Shown: positions 56,314 to 64,000 of the stretch, one piece after another
Numbering within the stretch: position 1 is the first letter of the stretch
Layout: every line of letters starts with the position of its first letter
Assembly (NCBI RefSeq): GCF_900119185.1
Contig: NZ_FPJE01000015.1
Coordinates: forward strand, 62,001-126,000
Reading direction: 5' to 3'
Source: Sinomicrobium oceani
GTDB lineage: Bacteria > Bacteroidota > Bacteroidia > Flavobacteriales > Flavobacteriaceae
Length of the DNA stretch: 64,000 nt
Translations under genes and position numbers: made by a program
Notes under the pieces: generated by a model
Told to the model about the DNA's origin: nothing
The model's database searches: none
The model's input: only the letters and a program-made list of their open reading frames with translations

Positions 56314-56324
56314 TTCCGTAAAAT

Positions 56325-58451
56325 TTAAGCTTCAACTCCTTTTGCCTTCTTAATAACCTCTTCAGCTATATTCGCAGGAGTTTCCGCATAATGAGAAAAT
56401 TCCATAGTAGAAGTTGCTCTACCCGAAGACAGGGTACGAAGCGAGGTTACATAACCAAACATTTCCGAAAGCGGCACCAAAGCTTTGATAACTTTAGCTC
56501 CGGCTCTGTCATCCATGTTATTCACCTGTCCGCGACGACGGTTAAGGTCACCCACGATATCACCCATATTCTCTTCAGGAGTAAGGACCTCCAGCTTCAT
56601 AATAGGCTCCATCAAAACAGCTTTCGCAGCTCTTGCAGCAACTTTATAACCCATTTTCGCAGCCAACTCAAAAGAAAGCGAATCGGAATCCACAGGGTGG
56701 AAAGACCCATCCTTCAGAACAATCTTCATCGCATCCATTTCAAATCCGGCCAAAGGACCATTTTTCATAGCTTCCCTGAAGCCCTTCTCTACAGAAGGCA
56801 CATATTCTTTAGGGATGTTACCACCTTTAATGATGTTAACAAACTCAAGACCGGTTTTTCCTTCTTCGGCAGGCTCCATAGTAAACACGATATCCGCAAA
56901 TTTACCACGTCCACCGGTTTGTTTCTTATAAACCTCCCTGTGATCTGCAGAAGCCGTGATAGCCTCTTTGTATTCCACCTGGGGCTGACCCTGACTAACC
57001 TCCACTTTAAACTCACGTCTCAAACGATCCACGATAATATCCAAGTGAAGCTCTCCCATTCCGGATATAATAGTCTGACCGGAAGCCTCATCGGTTTTCA
57101 CCTGGAAGGTAGGATCTTCTTCCGCCAGTTTGGAAAGCGCCATACCCAGCTTATCTACGTCTGCCTTGGTTTTTGGCTCTACCGCAATACCGATAACCGG
57201 ATCAGGGAAGTTCATACTTTCCAACACTATAGGATGCTTCTCATCACACAACGTATCTCCGGTCTTAATTTCCTTAAAACCTACAGCCGCTCCAATATCA
57301 CCGGCAGAAATAGACTCTATCGCGTTTTGCTTGTTAGAGTGCATCTGATAAATACGGGAAATACGCTCCTTCTTACCGGAACGCGTATTCAAAATATAAG
57401 AACCAGCATCCAGTTTCCCCGAATACGCTCTAAAGAACGCCAGACGGCCCACAAAAGGATCTGTCGCGATTTTAAATGCCAAGGCAGCAAAAGGCGCAGT
57501 CACTTCCGGTTTTCGAGAAATTTCTTCACCGGTATCCGGGTTGGTACCCACAATAGCATCTTTGTCTACCGGAGAAGGCAAATACCTGCAAACAGCATCC
57601 AGCAGAAACTGAACACCCTTGTTCTTAAAGGAAGAACCACACACCATAGGTATGATACTCATATCCATAACAGCAGCACGAAGCGCAGCATGAATTTCAT
57701 CTTCGGTAATAGAATTCTCATCCTCGAAAAACTTCTCCATCAAACTCTCATCGTACTCGGCAACAGCTTCGATCAACATCGCCCTGTACTCGTCCACTTC
57801 CTCTTTCATATCTTCCGGTATAGCCACCACATCAAAGGTAGAACCGAAATTATCCTCATGCCATACAACAGCCCTGTTCTTAACAAGATCGACTATGCCC
57901 TTAAAATCAGCTTCCTCACCGATAGGAAGTACGATCGGCACTGCATTAGACCCTAACATCTCCTTTACCTGTTTACAAACATTGAGGAAGTTAGACCCCT
58001 GACGATCCATTTTATTAACAAATCCCATTCTCGGGACCTTATAGTTATCAGCAAGTCTCCAGTTAGTTTCAGACTGCGGCTCAACACCGTCTACTGCACT
58101 AAATAAAAAAACCAATCCATCAAGAACCCTTAATGATCGGTTTACCTCCACCGTAAAGTCAACGTGACCGGGAGTATCTATAATATTAAAGTGATACGGC
58201 TTGGTATCAGGTGTAGGCTGCGCATTTTCCATAGGAAAATTCCAGGTACAGGTTGTAGCTGCCGAAGTAATGGTAATACCACGTTCCTGTTCCTGCTCCA
58301 TCCAGTCCATAGTAGCCGCCCCGTCGTGCACTTCTCCTACTTTATGACTCACACCGGTATAGAACAAGATACGCTCTGTAGTCGTTGTCTTTCCCGCATC
58401 AATATGCGCGGCAATACCGATGTTTCTAGTATATTTTAAATCTCTTGCCAT
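56325..58451 (-). CDS. fusA: Elongation factor G
   Basis: The 708-residue GTPase drives translocation of mRNA and tRNAs. Its G domain has [20 protein letters not shown], the [14 protein letters not shown] switch region, [20 protein letters not shown] and [10 protein letters not shown]. Domains II-V follow, with [20 protein letters not shown]. Length is normal. No tuf gene follows; rpsJ comes next. Confidence 0.98.
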   Translation of the reverse strand: MARDLKYTRNIGIAAHIDAGKTTTTERILFYTGVSHKVGEVHDGAATMDWMEQEQERGITITSAATTCTWNFPMENAQPTPDTKPYHFNIIDTPGHVDFTVEVNRSLRVLDGLVFLFSAVDGVEPQSETNWRLADNYKVPRMGFVNKMDRQGSNFLNVCKQVKEMLGSNAVPIVLPIGEEADFKGIVDLVKNRAVVWHEDNFGSTFDVVAIPEDMKEEVDEYRAMLIEAVAEYDESLMEKFFEDENSITEDEIHAALRAAVMDMSIIPMVCGSSFKNKGVQFLLDAVCRYLPSPVDKDAIVGTNPDTGEEISRKPEVTAPFAALAFKIATDPFVGRLAFFRAYSGKLDAGSYILNTRSGKKERISRIYQMHSNKQNAIESISAGDIGAAVGFKEIKTGDTLCDEKHPIVLESMNFPDPVIGIAVEPKTKADVDKLGMALSKLAEEDPTFQVKTDEASGQTIISGMGELHLDIIVDRLRREFKVEVSQGQPQVEYKEAITASADHREVYKKQTGGRGKFADIVFTMEPAEEGKTGLEFVNIIKGGNIPKEYVPSVEKGFREAMKNGPLAGFEMDAMKIVLKDGSFHPVDSDSLSFELAAKMGYKVAARAAKAVLMEPIMKLEVLTPEENMGDIVGDLNRRRGQVNNMDDRAGAKVIKALVPLSEMFGYVTSLRTLSSGRATSTMEFSHYAETPANIAEEVIKKAKGVEA

Positions 58452-58472
58452 TTTTTATTATGTTCTTAGCGA

Positions 58473-58949
58473 TTAAAATCTAAAGTGAGAGAATGCCTTG
58501 TTAGCTTCAGCCATCTTATGCGTATCAACCCTTTTCTTAACAGCCGCACCTTCTTCTTTTGCCGCAGCAAGAATTTCTCCTGCAAGTTTCTGCGCCATAG
58601 ACTTTTCATTTCGCTTACGAGAGAACCCGATAAGCCATTTCATAGCCATAGACACCTTCCTGTCAGGCCTTATCTGCATAGGGATCTGAAAAGTAGCACC
58701 CCCAACACGACGACTCCTCACTTCAACGTGTGGCATCACATTAGACAATGCATCCTTCCAAAGCTCCAAAGCAGATTTATCTTCGTTTTGCTTCTTTTCG
58801 TCTACGATATCAATCGCATCGTAAAATATCTTAAACGCTACAGACTTCTTACCATCCCACATCAGGTTATTCACGAAGCGGGTCACCAATTGATCGTTAA
58901 ATCTTGGATCCGGTAAAAGAGGCCTCTTTTTCGCCTTTCTTTTTCTCAT
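58473..58949 (-). CDS. rpsG: 30S ribosomal protein S7
   Basis: The 158 residues start [20 protein letters not shown] and contain [20 protein letters not shown] and [21 protein letters not shown]7 initiates assembly of the 30S head and, in E. coli, represses the str operon. The gap to rpsL is 97 bases. Confidence 0.98.
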   Translation of the reverse strand: MRKRKAKKRPLLPDPRFNDQLVTRFVNNLMWDGKKSVAFKIFYDAIDIVDEKKQNEDKSALELWKDALSNVMPHVEVRSRRVGGATFQIPMQIRPDRKVSMAMKWLIGFSRKRNEKSMAQKLAGEILAAAKEEGAAVKKRVDTHKMAEANKAFSHFRF

Positions 58950-59046
58950 TTCTTTTCTTTAAATTGTATTCGACCTTTTTTATTAATCAAAGACGGAACG
59001 CGTCTTCTACACAGCAAGGTTCATCACCTTACTCTCCGCAAAACAC

Positions 59047-59427
59047 CTATTTCTTATCCTTAGGTCGCTTTGCACCGTATTTAGACCTTCTTTGCGTCCT
59101 TCCCTGCACACCTGCAGTATCAAGCGCCCCGCGGACAATATGATACCTCACACCAGGCAGGTCTTTTACCCTTCCGCCTCTTACCAATACTATCGAGTGC
59201 TCCTGGAGGTTATGTCCTTCTCCCGGGATATAAGCGTTCACCTCATTACCGTTAGTCAAACGTACACGAGCAACTTTACGCATCGCTGAGTTTGGCTTCT
59301 TAGGCGTAGTAGTGTAAACACGCGTACAAACCCCTCTTCTTTGAGGACACGAATCCAAAGCAACCGATTTACTCTTCTTGGTAATTCTGGCTCTTCCTTT
59401 TCGTACTAATTGTGAAATTGTTGGCAT
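59047..59427 (-). CDS. rpsL: 30S ribosomal protein S12
   Basis: The 126 residues start [20 protein letters not shown] and contain [20 protein letters not shown] (Lys43-Lys44 by this numbering) and [20 protein letters not shown] (Lys88). The lysines that change in streptomycin-resistant mutants of other bacteria are the normal, sensitive type. It is the first gene of the minus-strand ribosomal cluster. Confidence 0.98.
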   Translation of the reverse strand: MPTISQLVRKGRARITKKSKSVALDSCPQRRGVCTRVYTTTPKKPNSAMRKVARVRLTNGNEVNAYIPGEGHNLQEHSIVLVRGGRVKDLPGVRYHIVRGALDTAGVQGRTQRRSKYGAKRPKDKK

Positions 59428-59481
59428 AATTTACTTTACGATAAATGTTTAAATTAAATAAAGCCTCTTTTTAGAGGGTGG

Positions 59482-59512
59482 CAAAGGTAGAAATATTTTC
59501 CAACTATTCAAA
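59482..59512 (-). promoter_or_regulatory. Consensus promoter of the str ribosomal unit
   Basis: On the minus strand TTTG (59509-59512) and TACCTTTG (59482-59489) are separated by exactly 19 bases, an exact fit to the Bacteroidota TTTG-N19-TAnnTTTG promoter. It lies 54 bases before the rpsL start, the expected place for a strong housekeeping promoter. Confidence 0.8.
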
Positions 59513-59961
59513 TCATAAACGATTAATTTTCTTCAAAATAGCCCTATTTCCTATTTTCACCCCCTACACCCAACCCTCTGACCGCTCAATACTTACAAAA
59601 AAACCAAATAACCCAACATTCAGTCCGACTCATTTAAAACCTCAGAAAAGCATACGCAAACCACACATTACAACCCGCAGACATTGTTACAAAACCAAGC
59701 TTCACCTCTGCATTTCCCGCAAACCCTCACAATCCCGTCTTTTTTTGCATAAAATTCACACCAAACCACTACTTTTCCTGTTAAAATCAGAAAAATTAAC
59801 GTTACAACCGAAAACCTTTATTTTTACAAATACGATATAAAAATAACTTTTTTAACATAAAACCTTAAAAAAATATTATCTTAAAATAATATTAACGCAT
59901 CTTTTTATGTTAAAATATAATACTAAGACACACATAACTCCTAAGATATTTCTGTTAATAA
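59513..59961. other. AT-rich gap between ribosomal and SusC promoters
   Basis: This stretch lies between two divergent promoters. It is strongly AT-rich, especially 59800-59950, with many A- and T-runs. A 120-codon open frame across it has Lys/Thr/Pro-rich, protein-unlike composition and overlaps the rpsL promoter, so I do not call it a gene. No repeats or RNA genes were recognised. Confidence 0.5.
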
Positions 59962-59993
59962 ATTGTTACCGTTAGGTTTTTTGCACATATTTG
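59962..59993 (+). promoter_or_regulatory. Putative promoter of the second SusC/SusD pair
   Basis: ATTG (59962-59965) and CATATTTG (59986-59993) are separated by 20 bases, each one base off the TTTG / TAnnTTTG consensus. The chosen ATG is 29 bases downstream at 60023. Confidence 0.5.
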
Positions 59994-60022
59994 GAGCACT
60001 AATTCAAAATAATTTTCAAAAC

Positions 60023-63000
60023 ATGAGAACAAAACTTAGCGGAATCTTAACGCTTTTTCTGGCGTTAATGGTGCAAATCGGTTTTGCACAGGAAAAGACG
60101 ATTTCCGGTACGGTTACAGACACCGGCGGTATGCCACTGCCAGGTGCCAACGTCGTCATTAAAGGTACCAGCACGGGTACTCAAACAGATTTCGACGGTA
60201 ACTTTACCATAAACGCAAGTGAAGGACAAACCCTTCAAATCTCTTATATCGGTATGAAAACTTCCGAAGTAAGAGTTGGATCATCTTCGAACATCGCTGT
60301 CCAGCTCGAAGAAGATGCGCAAAGCCTGGATGAAGTCGTTGTTACTGCACTCGGGATTAAGAGAGAGAAAAAATCTCTCGGATACGCTTCTCAGGAAGTA
60401 AGTGGAGAGAAGCTGGCTCAGGTTCCGGTTGCAAACATGAGTGATGCCTTAAGTGGTACTGTTGCAGGACTGAACATAACACAATCAGGAACTATGGGTG
60501 GTTCTACCAATATAGTCCTGCGAGGTGTGAGTTCATTAGTAGGCAATAACCAGGCGCTGATTGTTATTGACGGAACTCCCATAAACAACGAAACTTTTAA
60601 CCAAAACGGAATTGGTGATGGCGGTGGAGGTTATGATTATGGTAATGGTCTTTCCGACGTTAATCCAAATGATATCGCAGATGTCAACGTATTAAAAGGC
60701 GCTGCTGCAACTGCATTATATGGTTCAAGAGGTATGAATGGTGTTATCATGATTACCACGAAAAAAGGTAGGGCTAATGAAAAAATCGGGGTTCAGTTTA
60801 ATAGTGCTATTACCGTAGGGACAGTTAATAAAAAAACTCTACCTAAATACCAAAATCAATATGGAGGAGGTTATGGGGGATATTCTTTCTATGATGTAAC
60901 TGAAAATGGACCAGATATCAATGGTGATGGTATTTTTGATGACAACATTGTTTATACTTATGATGATGCCTCTTTCGGTTCCAGATTTGACCCCAACAAA
61001 CTGGTCTACAACTGGGATTCGCAGTACCCGCAACTGCCCGGTTATCTTCAACCAACTCCTTTTGTCGCTGGAGCCTCAACACCCAATGACATTTGGGGTA
61101 CTGCTACTACTTACATGAATTCAGTTTCTTTTAGTGGAGGTGACGATAAGGGAACATTCAGAATGGCATATACCAACTTCCTGCAAGAAGGTGCGCTCCG
61201 AAATAGTGATATCACAAGGAACACTATTGACTTTTCAGCAACTTATAATCTTACAGAGAAGCTAAGTGCATTCGGAAACATAACTTATACAAATACTAAG
61301 GGACAAGGACGTGTTTATACCGGATATGAAGGCAGGAATCCTATGCAGGGATTCAGACAGTGGTGGAACATGTCTGTGGATATGCAAAAACAAAAAGAAG
61401 CTTATTTGGCTACTGGACAAAACATGACATGGAACCTTACAGATTGGGAGTCCCGAAAGGTTGGGTACGCCGATAACCATTATTTTGATCGTGACAATAA
61501 TTACCAATCGGATAGAAAGAATCGTTTCTTCGGTAATTTCGGATTGAATTATGAGATCAATGACTGGATGAGTTTAATGGGGAGATTTACCTTTGATACG
61601 TTTAGTGAGTTGAGAGAAGAAAGAGTGGCAGCAGGCTCATCCTCCGGCATTGGTAGAACTAGCCATGGGGGTGCCGGAGAATATTATTTTATGAACCATA
61701 CCGTAAGCGAATACAATTACGACATGATTCTTAATATAGATAAAGATCTCAACGAGGATTTAAATCTGAATGCTAATGTCGGTTGGAACTTAAGAGTGAA
61801 CAAGAGATACGGGAATAGTGCCCAAACCAATGGTGGACTTAAAGTTCCTGGTCTATATTCCATTACAAATACCGCCAATCCTTTAACAGAGGAGGATATG
61901 CTGGATCTCAACATAAACAAAAAAGTAGACGGCTTTTTTGGACAGTTTAATTTGGGATGGCGTGATATGGTTTATTTAGGTGGATCTGTTAGAACTGATA
62001 GGTCGTCTGCACTTCCGGTTAAAAACAACAGATATTGGTATCCTTCCGGGTCGGTGAGTTTTGTGTTTTCTGAACTTTTAGACTCCAGAGAAACTATTAA
62101 TTTTGGTAAATTCAGATTTAACTACGCCCGTGTAGGTAATGATACAGATCCTTACCAACTTATGAACACATATGCCTTTGATCCGAGTTTTAACGGCGCA
62201 TATAGCGCGTCTGCTCCTGCTACCTCAAACAATCCTAATTTGAAATCAGAGACTATGGAAGAGTTCGAGGCAGGACTCGAAATGAATTTCTTTGCTAGCA
62301 GATTAAGCTTTGATCTTTCGGTATATCAGCGTAAAACTTTTGATCTTATTACTAATACTGCAGTTTCAGGCTCTAGCGGATTCACAGGTATTTGGGTGAA
62401 CTCAGGAGATATCGAGAACAAAGGTATTGAAGCCAGAGTTACAGTAGTTCCGGTACAGTCTCAAGATTTCCGATGGGAAATGACGGCTAACTGGGCTAAA
62501 AATGAGAATAAAGTGACAAGAATATTCGGTGATAACGAATTCCTTCTGTTAGGCTCGATGTGGAATACAACTGTTGGAGCTCAAATTGGGGAATCTACCG
62601 GGACCATAAGAGGCTATGATTTCGTTTACGATGACGCTACCGGGCAAAAAGTTGTTGGAACAGACGGAAAATACCTAGTGGACACCTCTGATTCGCAAGC
62701 AGTAATAGGAGATGCTAATCCAGACTGGATTGCAGGTTTGAACAACTCCTTTACTTACAAAAATTTGAATTTAAGCTTTTTGATTGATATTAAGCATGGC
62801 GGAGATGTCTATTCACAGGACATGGCCTTTGGTTTAGCCACAGGTTTATATCCGGAAACTGCAGGTCTTAACGAATTGGGGAATCCCAAAAGAGACCCTG
62901 TTTCTGCAGGTGGTGGAGTTCTTCTTCCCGGAGTTAAAGAAGATGGGACTACAAATGACATAAGAGCAGATTATTCTACTTATTATAATCCTGATGGTTA

Positions 63001-63298
63001 TTATGGAGGTTCAGGCGGTATAGGTGCTCCAGAAAAAATGCATGTATATGATGCCTCCTATGTTAAGTTAAGGAATATATCTCTGTCGTATAATATGCCC
63101 AAAGATTTCTTTGGAGAAAAGTCACCAATTGACAATATGACTCTTTCCCTTATAGGGAGAAACCTATGGATTATACATAAGAATTTGCCGTATGCTGATC
63201 CGGAATCAGGAATGTCTGCTGGAAATATAATGGGATTCCAGAATGGATCACATCCGAGCTTTAAAGAAATAGGAGCTAGTCTGAAAATAGAATTCTAA
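60023..63298 (+). CDS. SusC/RagA-family TonB-linked receptor
   Basis: The start at 60023 gives a clear signal peptide (MRTKLSGILTLFLALMVQIG, FAQ); a frame from 59963 would add 20 residues. The 1091-residue protein has a carboxypeptidase-D-like domain (about 26-100; TISGTVTDTGGMPLPGANVV), a TonB box (SLDEVVVTALG), a plug (NPNDIADVNVLKGAAATALY, GSRGMNGVIMITTKKG) and a long barrel. Unlike the SusC at 27247 it has no STN domain and no ECF/FecR pair, so it is controlled differently. Its sequence appears more AT-rich than the SusC at 27247. It is followed after 14 bases by a SusD gene. Confidence 0.94.
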   Translation: MRTKLSGILTLFLALMVQIGFAQEKTISGTVTDTGGMPLPGANVVIKGTSTGTQTDFDGNFTINASEGQTLQISYIGMKTSEVRVGSSSNIAVQLEEDAQSLDEVVVTALGIKREKKSLGYASQEVSGEKLAQVPVANMSDALSGTVAGLNITQSGTMGGSTNIVLRGVSSLVGNNQALIVIDGTPINNETFNQNGIGDGGGGYDYGNGLSDVNPNDIADVNVLKGAAATALYGSRGMNGVIMITTKKGRANEKIGVQFNSAITVGTVNKKTLPKYQNQYGGGYGGYSFYDVTENGPDINGDGIFDDNIVYTYDDASFGSRFDPNKLVYNWDSQYPQLPGYLQPTPFVAGASTPNDIWGTATTYMNSVSFSGGDDKGTFRMAYTNFLQEGALRNSDITRNTIDFSATYNLTEKLSAFGNITYTNTKGQGRVYTGYEGRNPMQGFRQWWNMSVDMQKQKEAYLATGQNMTWNLTDWESRKVGYADNHYFDRDNNYQSDRKNRFFGNFGLNYEINDWMSLMGRFTFDTFSELREERVAAGSSSGIGRTSHGGAGEYYFMNHTVSEYNYDMILNIDKDLNEDLNLNANVGWNLRVNKRYGNSAQTNGGLKVPGLYSITNTANPLTEEDMLDLNINKKVDGFFGQFNLGWRDMVYLGGSVRTDRSSALPVKNNRYWYPSGSVSFVFSELLDSRETINFGKFRFNYARVGNDTDPYQLMNTYAFDPSFNGAYSASAPATSNNPNLKSETMEEFEAGLEMNFFASRLSFDLSVYQRKTFDLITNTAVSGSSGFTGIWVNSGDIENKGIEARVTVVPVQSQDFRWEMTANWAKNENKVTRIFGDNEFLLLGSMWNTTVGAQIGESTGTIRGYDFVYDDATGQKVVGTDGKYLVDTSDSQAVIGDANPDWIAGLNNSFTYKNLNLSFLIDIKHGGDVYSQDMAFGLATGLYPETAGLNELGNPKRDPVSAGGGVLLPGVKEDGTTNDIRADYSTYYNPDGYYGGSGGIGAPEKMHVYDASYVKLRNISLSYNMPKDFFGEKSPIDNMTLSLIGRNLWIIHKNLPYADPESGMSAGNIMGFQNGSHPSFKEIGASLKIEF

Positions 63299-63312
63299 AA
63301 AAGAGAAAGACA

Positions 63313-64000
63313 ATGAAAAAAATAATATTCATATTAACGTCAGCTTTGGTGATCTCTGCTTGTTCGGATGATGATTACGCCAGGCTGAATGAAGATCCAA
63401 AAAATCCAATATCCGTCCCTGGTAGCTTTCTTTTTACCAGTGGTGTCAAATCGTTGTTTGATCAGATGGGATCTACAAGTGTAAATAATAATATCTTTAG
63501 GCTGGTCGCTCAACAGTGGACGGAAACCCAGTATGTGACAGAGACTAATTATGACATTAAGAACAGATCTATACCTTCTGCTCATTGGAATAATATTTAT
63601 ACTGCATTATATGATTTGCAGCAGGCCAGAATATCTGTCCAGGAAGATCCCGACCTGCTAGATGGTGTAAAAGCAAATCAGTCCTCTATTATTACTATAG
63701 TAGAGGTTTACGCCTGGCAACAAATGGTAGATACTTTTGGAGATATACCTTACACAGAAGCTCTTCAAGGAACAGAAAACACTGTTGCCGCCTATGATGA
63801 TGCAGCTACTATTTACGAGGATTTACTGACACGCATCACCGAGGCGTATAATAATTTCAGTACCGGGTCCGAAGGTTTAGATAGCGATTTTATCTATGAT
63901 GGAGATATCAGTCAATGGCAAAAACTGGCAGCATCGATTAAATTTAAACTCGCTATGCGGCTTTCAGATGTAAATCCATCACTATCCCAACAACATGCAA
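63313..64000 (+). CDS. SusD/RagB-family lipoprotein, truncated by window edge
   Basis: The frame starts MKKIIFILTSALVISAC with lipobox Cys17, then SDDDYARLNEDPKNPISVPG and SFLFTSGVKSLFDQMGST, a pattern of the SusD-like group often seen with SusC of this kind. Helical stretches include NIYTALYDLQQARISVQEDP, VEVYAWQQMVDTFGDIPYTE and QWQKLAASIKFKLAMRLSDV. About 229 residues are visible; the gene continues beyond base 64000. It forms a surface pair with the SusC directly upstream. Confidence 0.9.
   Translation, partial: MKKIIFILTSALVISACSDDDYARLNEDPKNPISVPGSFLFTSGVKSLFDQMGSTSVNNNIFRLVAQQWTETQYVTETNYDIKNRSIPSAHWNNIYTALYDLQQARISVQEDPDLLDGVKANQSSIITIVEVYAWQQMVDTFGDIPYTEALQGTENTVAAYDDAATIYEDLLTRITEAYNNFSTGSEGLDSDFIYDGDISQWQKLAASIKFKLAMRLSDVNPSLSQQHA

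Noticed and set aside
56391-57956. 521-codon open frame on the plus strand opposite fusA
   Set aside because: It is the antisense of a highly conserved gene; the long frame follows from codon bias of fusA, with His/Arg/Phe/Ser-rich non-protein composition.
59478-59840. 120-codon plus-strand frame upstream of the second SusC
   Set aside because: It overlaps the rpsL promoter, is biased in Lys, Thr and Pro because of AT-rich DNA, and has no signal or domain pattern.

Overview
The window looks like a chromosomal segment of a member of the Bacteroidota, most likely family Flavobacteriaceae. The evidence is two SusC/SusD pairs, FecR-type anti-sigma factors paired with ECF sigma factors, HmuY/HmuR-type heme uptake, flavobacterial lipoprotein families, promoters of the TTTG-N19-TAnnTTTG type, and start codons that lack Shine-Dalgarno sequences. 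No genus can be named from the sequence alone. I saw no rRNA, tRNA, CRISPR array, insertion sequence or prophage integrase.

Layout. 1-1.9 kb: end of an accessory module with a truncated unknown protein, a protein with a phage tail-collar-like C-terminus, and a small unknown protein. 2.1-6.8 kb: a tight six-gene operon with a START-domain lipid-binding protein, a DUF2062 membrane protein, two Rossmann oxidoreductases and a LytS/LytTR two-component system. 7.3-8.4 kb: an ECF sigma factor with two small partner proteins. 8.5-10.8 kb: folD and ffh (minus strand). 11.4-16.5 kb: a repeat-containing lipoprotein divergent from an ECF/FecR/TonB-receptor signalling operon. 16.6-21.5 kb: a heme-uptake operon (doxX-like, hmuR, hmuY; minus strand) divergent from a DUF6607 gene. 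21.6-24 kb: argS and a small conserved-looking gene. 24-34.2 kb: a nutrient-acquisition locus with GH20 glycosidase, ECF, FecR, SusC, SusD and two secreted zinc metallopeptidases. 34.3-42 kb (minus): Rrf2/DUF2061/cysH, a pair of guanidine-group hydrolases, gltA, eno and carA. 42-59.4 kb (minus): the large ribosomal cluster, in transcription order rpsL-rpsG-fusA-rpsJ, then rplC through rplQ including secY, infA, rpmJ and rpoA. 60-64 kb: a second SusC/SusD pair that runs off the right edge.

How the genes work together. The core genes (translation, secretion, C1 metabolism, TCA entry, glycolysis, pyrimidine/arginine precursor supply) are ordinary and conserved. Between them sit outer-membrane uptake systems. 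Two use an ECF sigma factor and a FecR anti-sigma factor to couple substrate binding at a TonB-dependent receptor to transcription. The 24-34 kb locus combines a hexosaminidase-type glycosidase with two metallopeptidases, which suggests a glycoprotein or peptidoglycan-like substrate rather than a simple polysaccharide. The 16.6-21.5 kb locus suggests regulated heme or iron acquisition. The parts least explained by known families are the left-edge collar-domain module and the START/DUF2062/SDR/LytTR operon.
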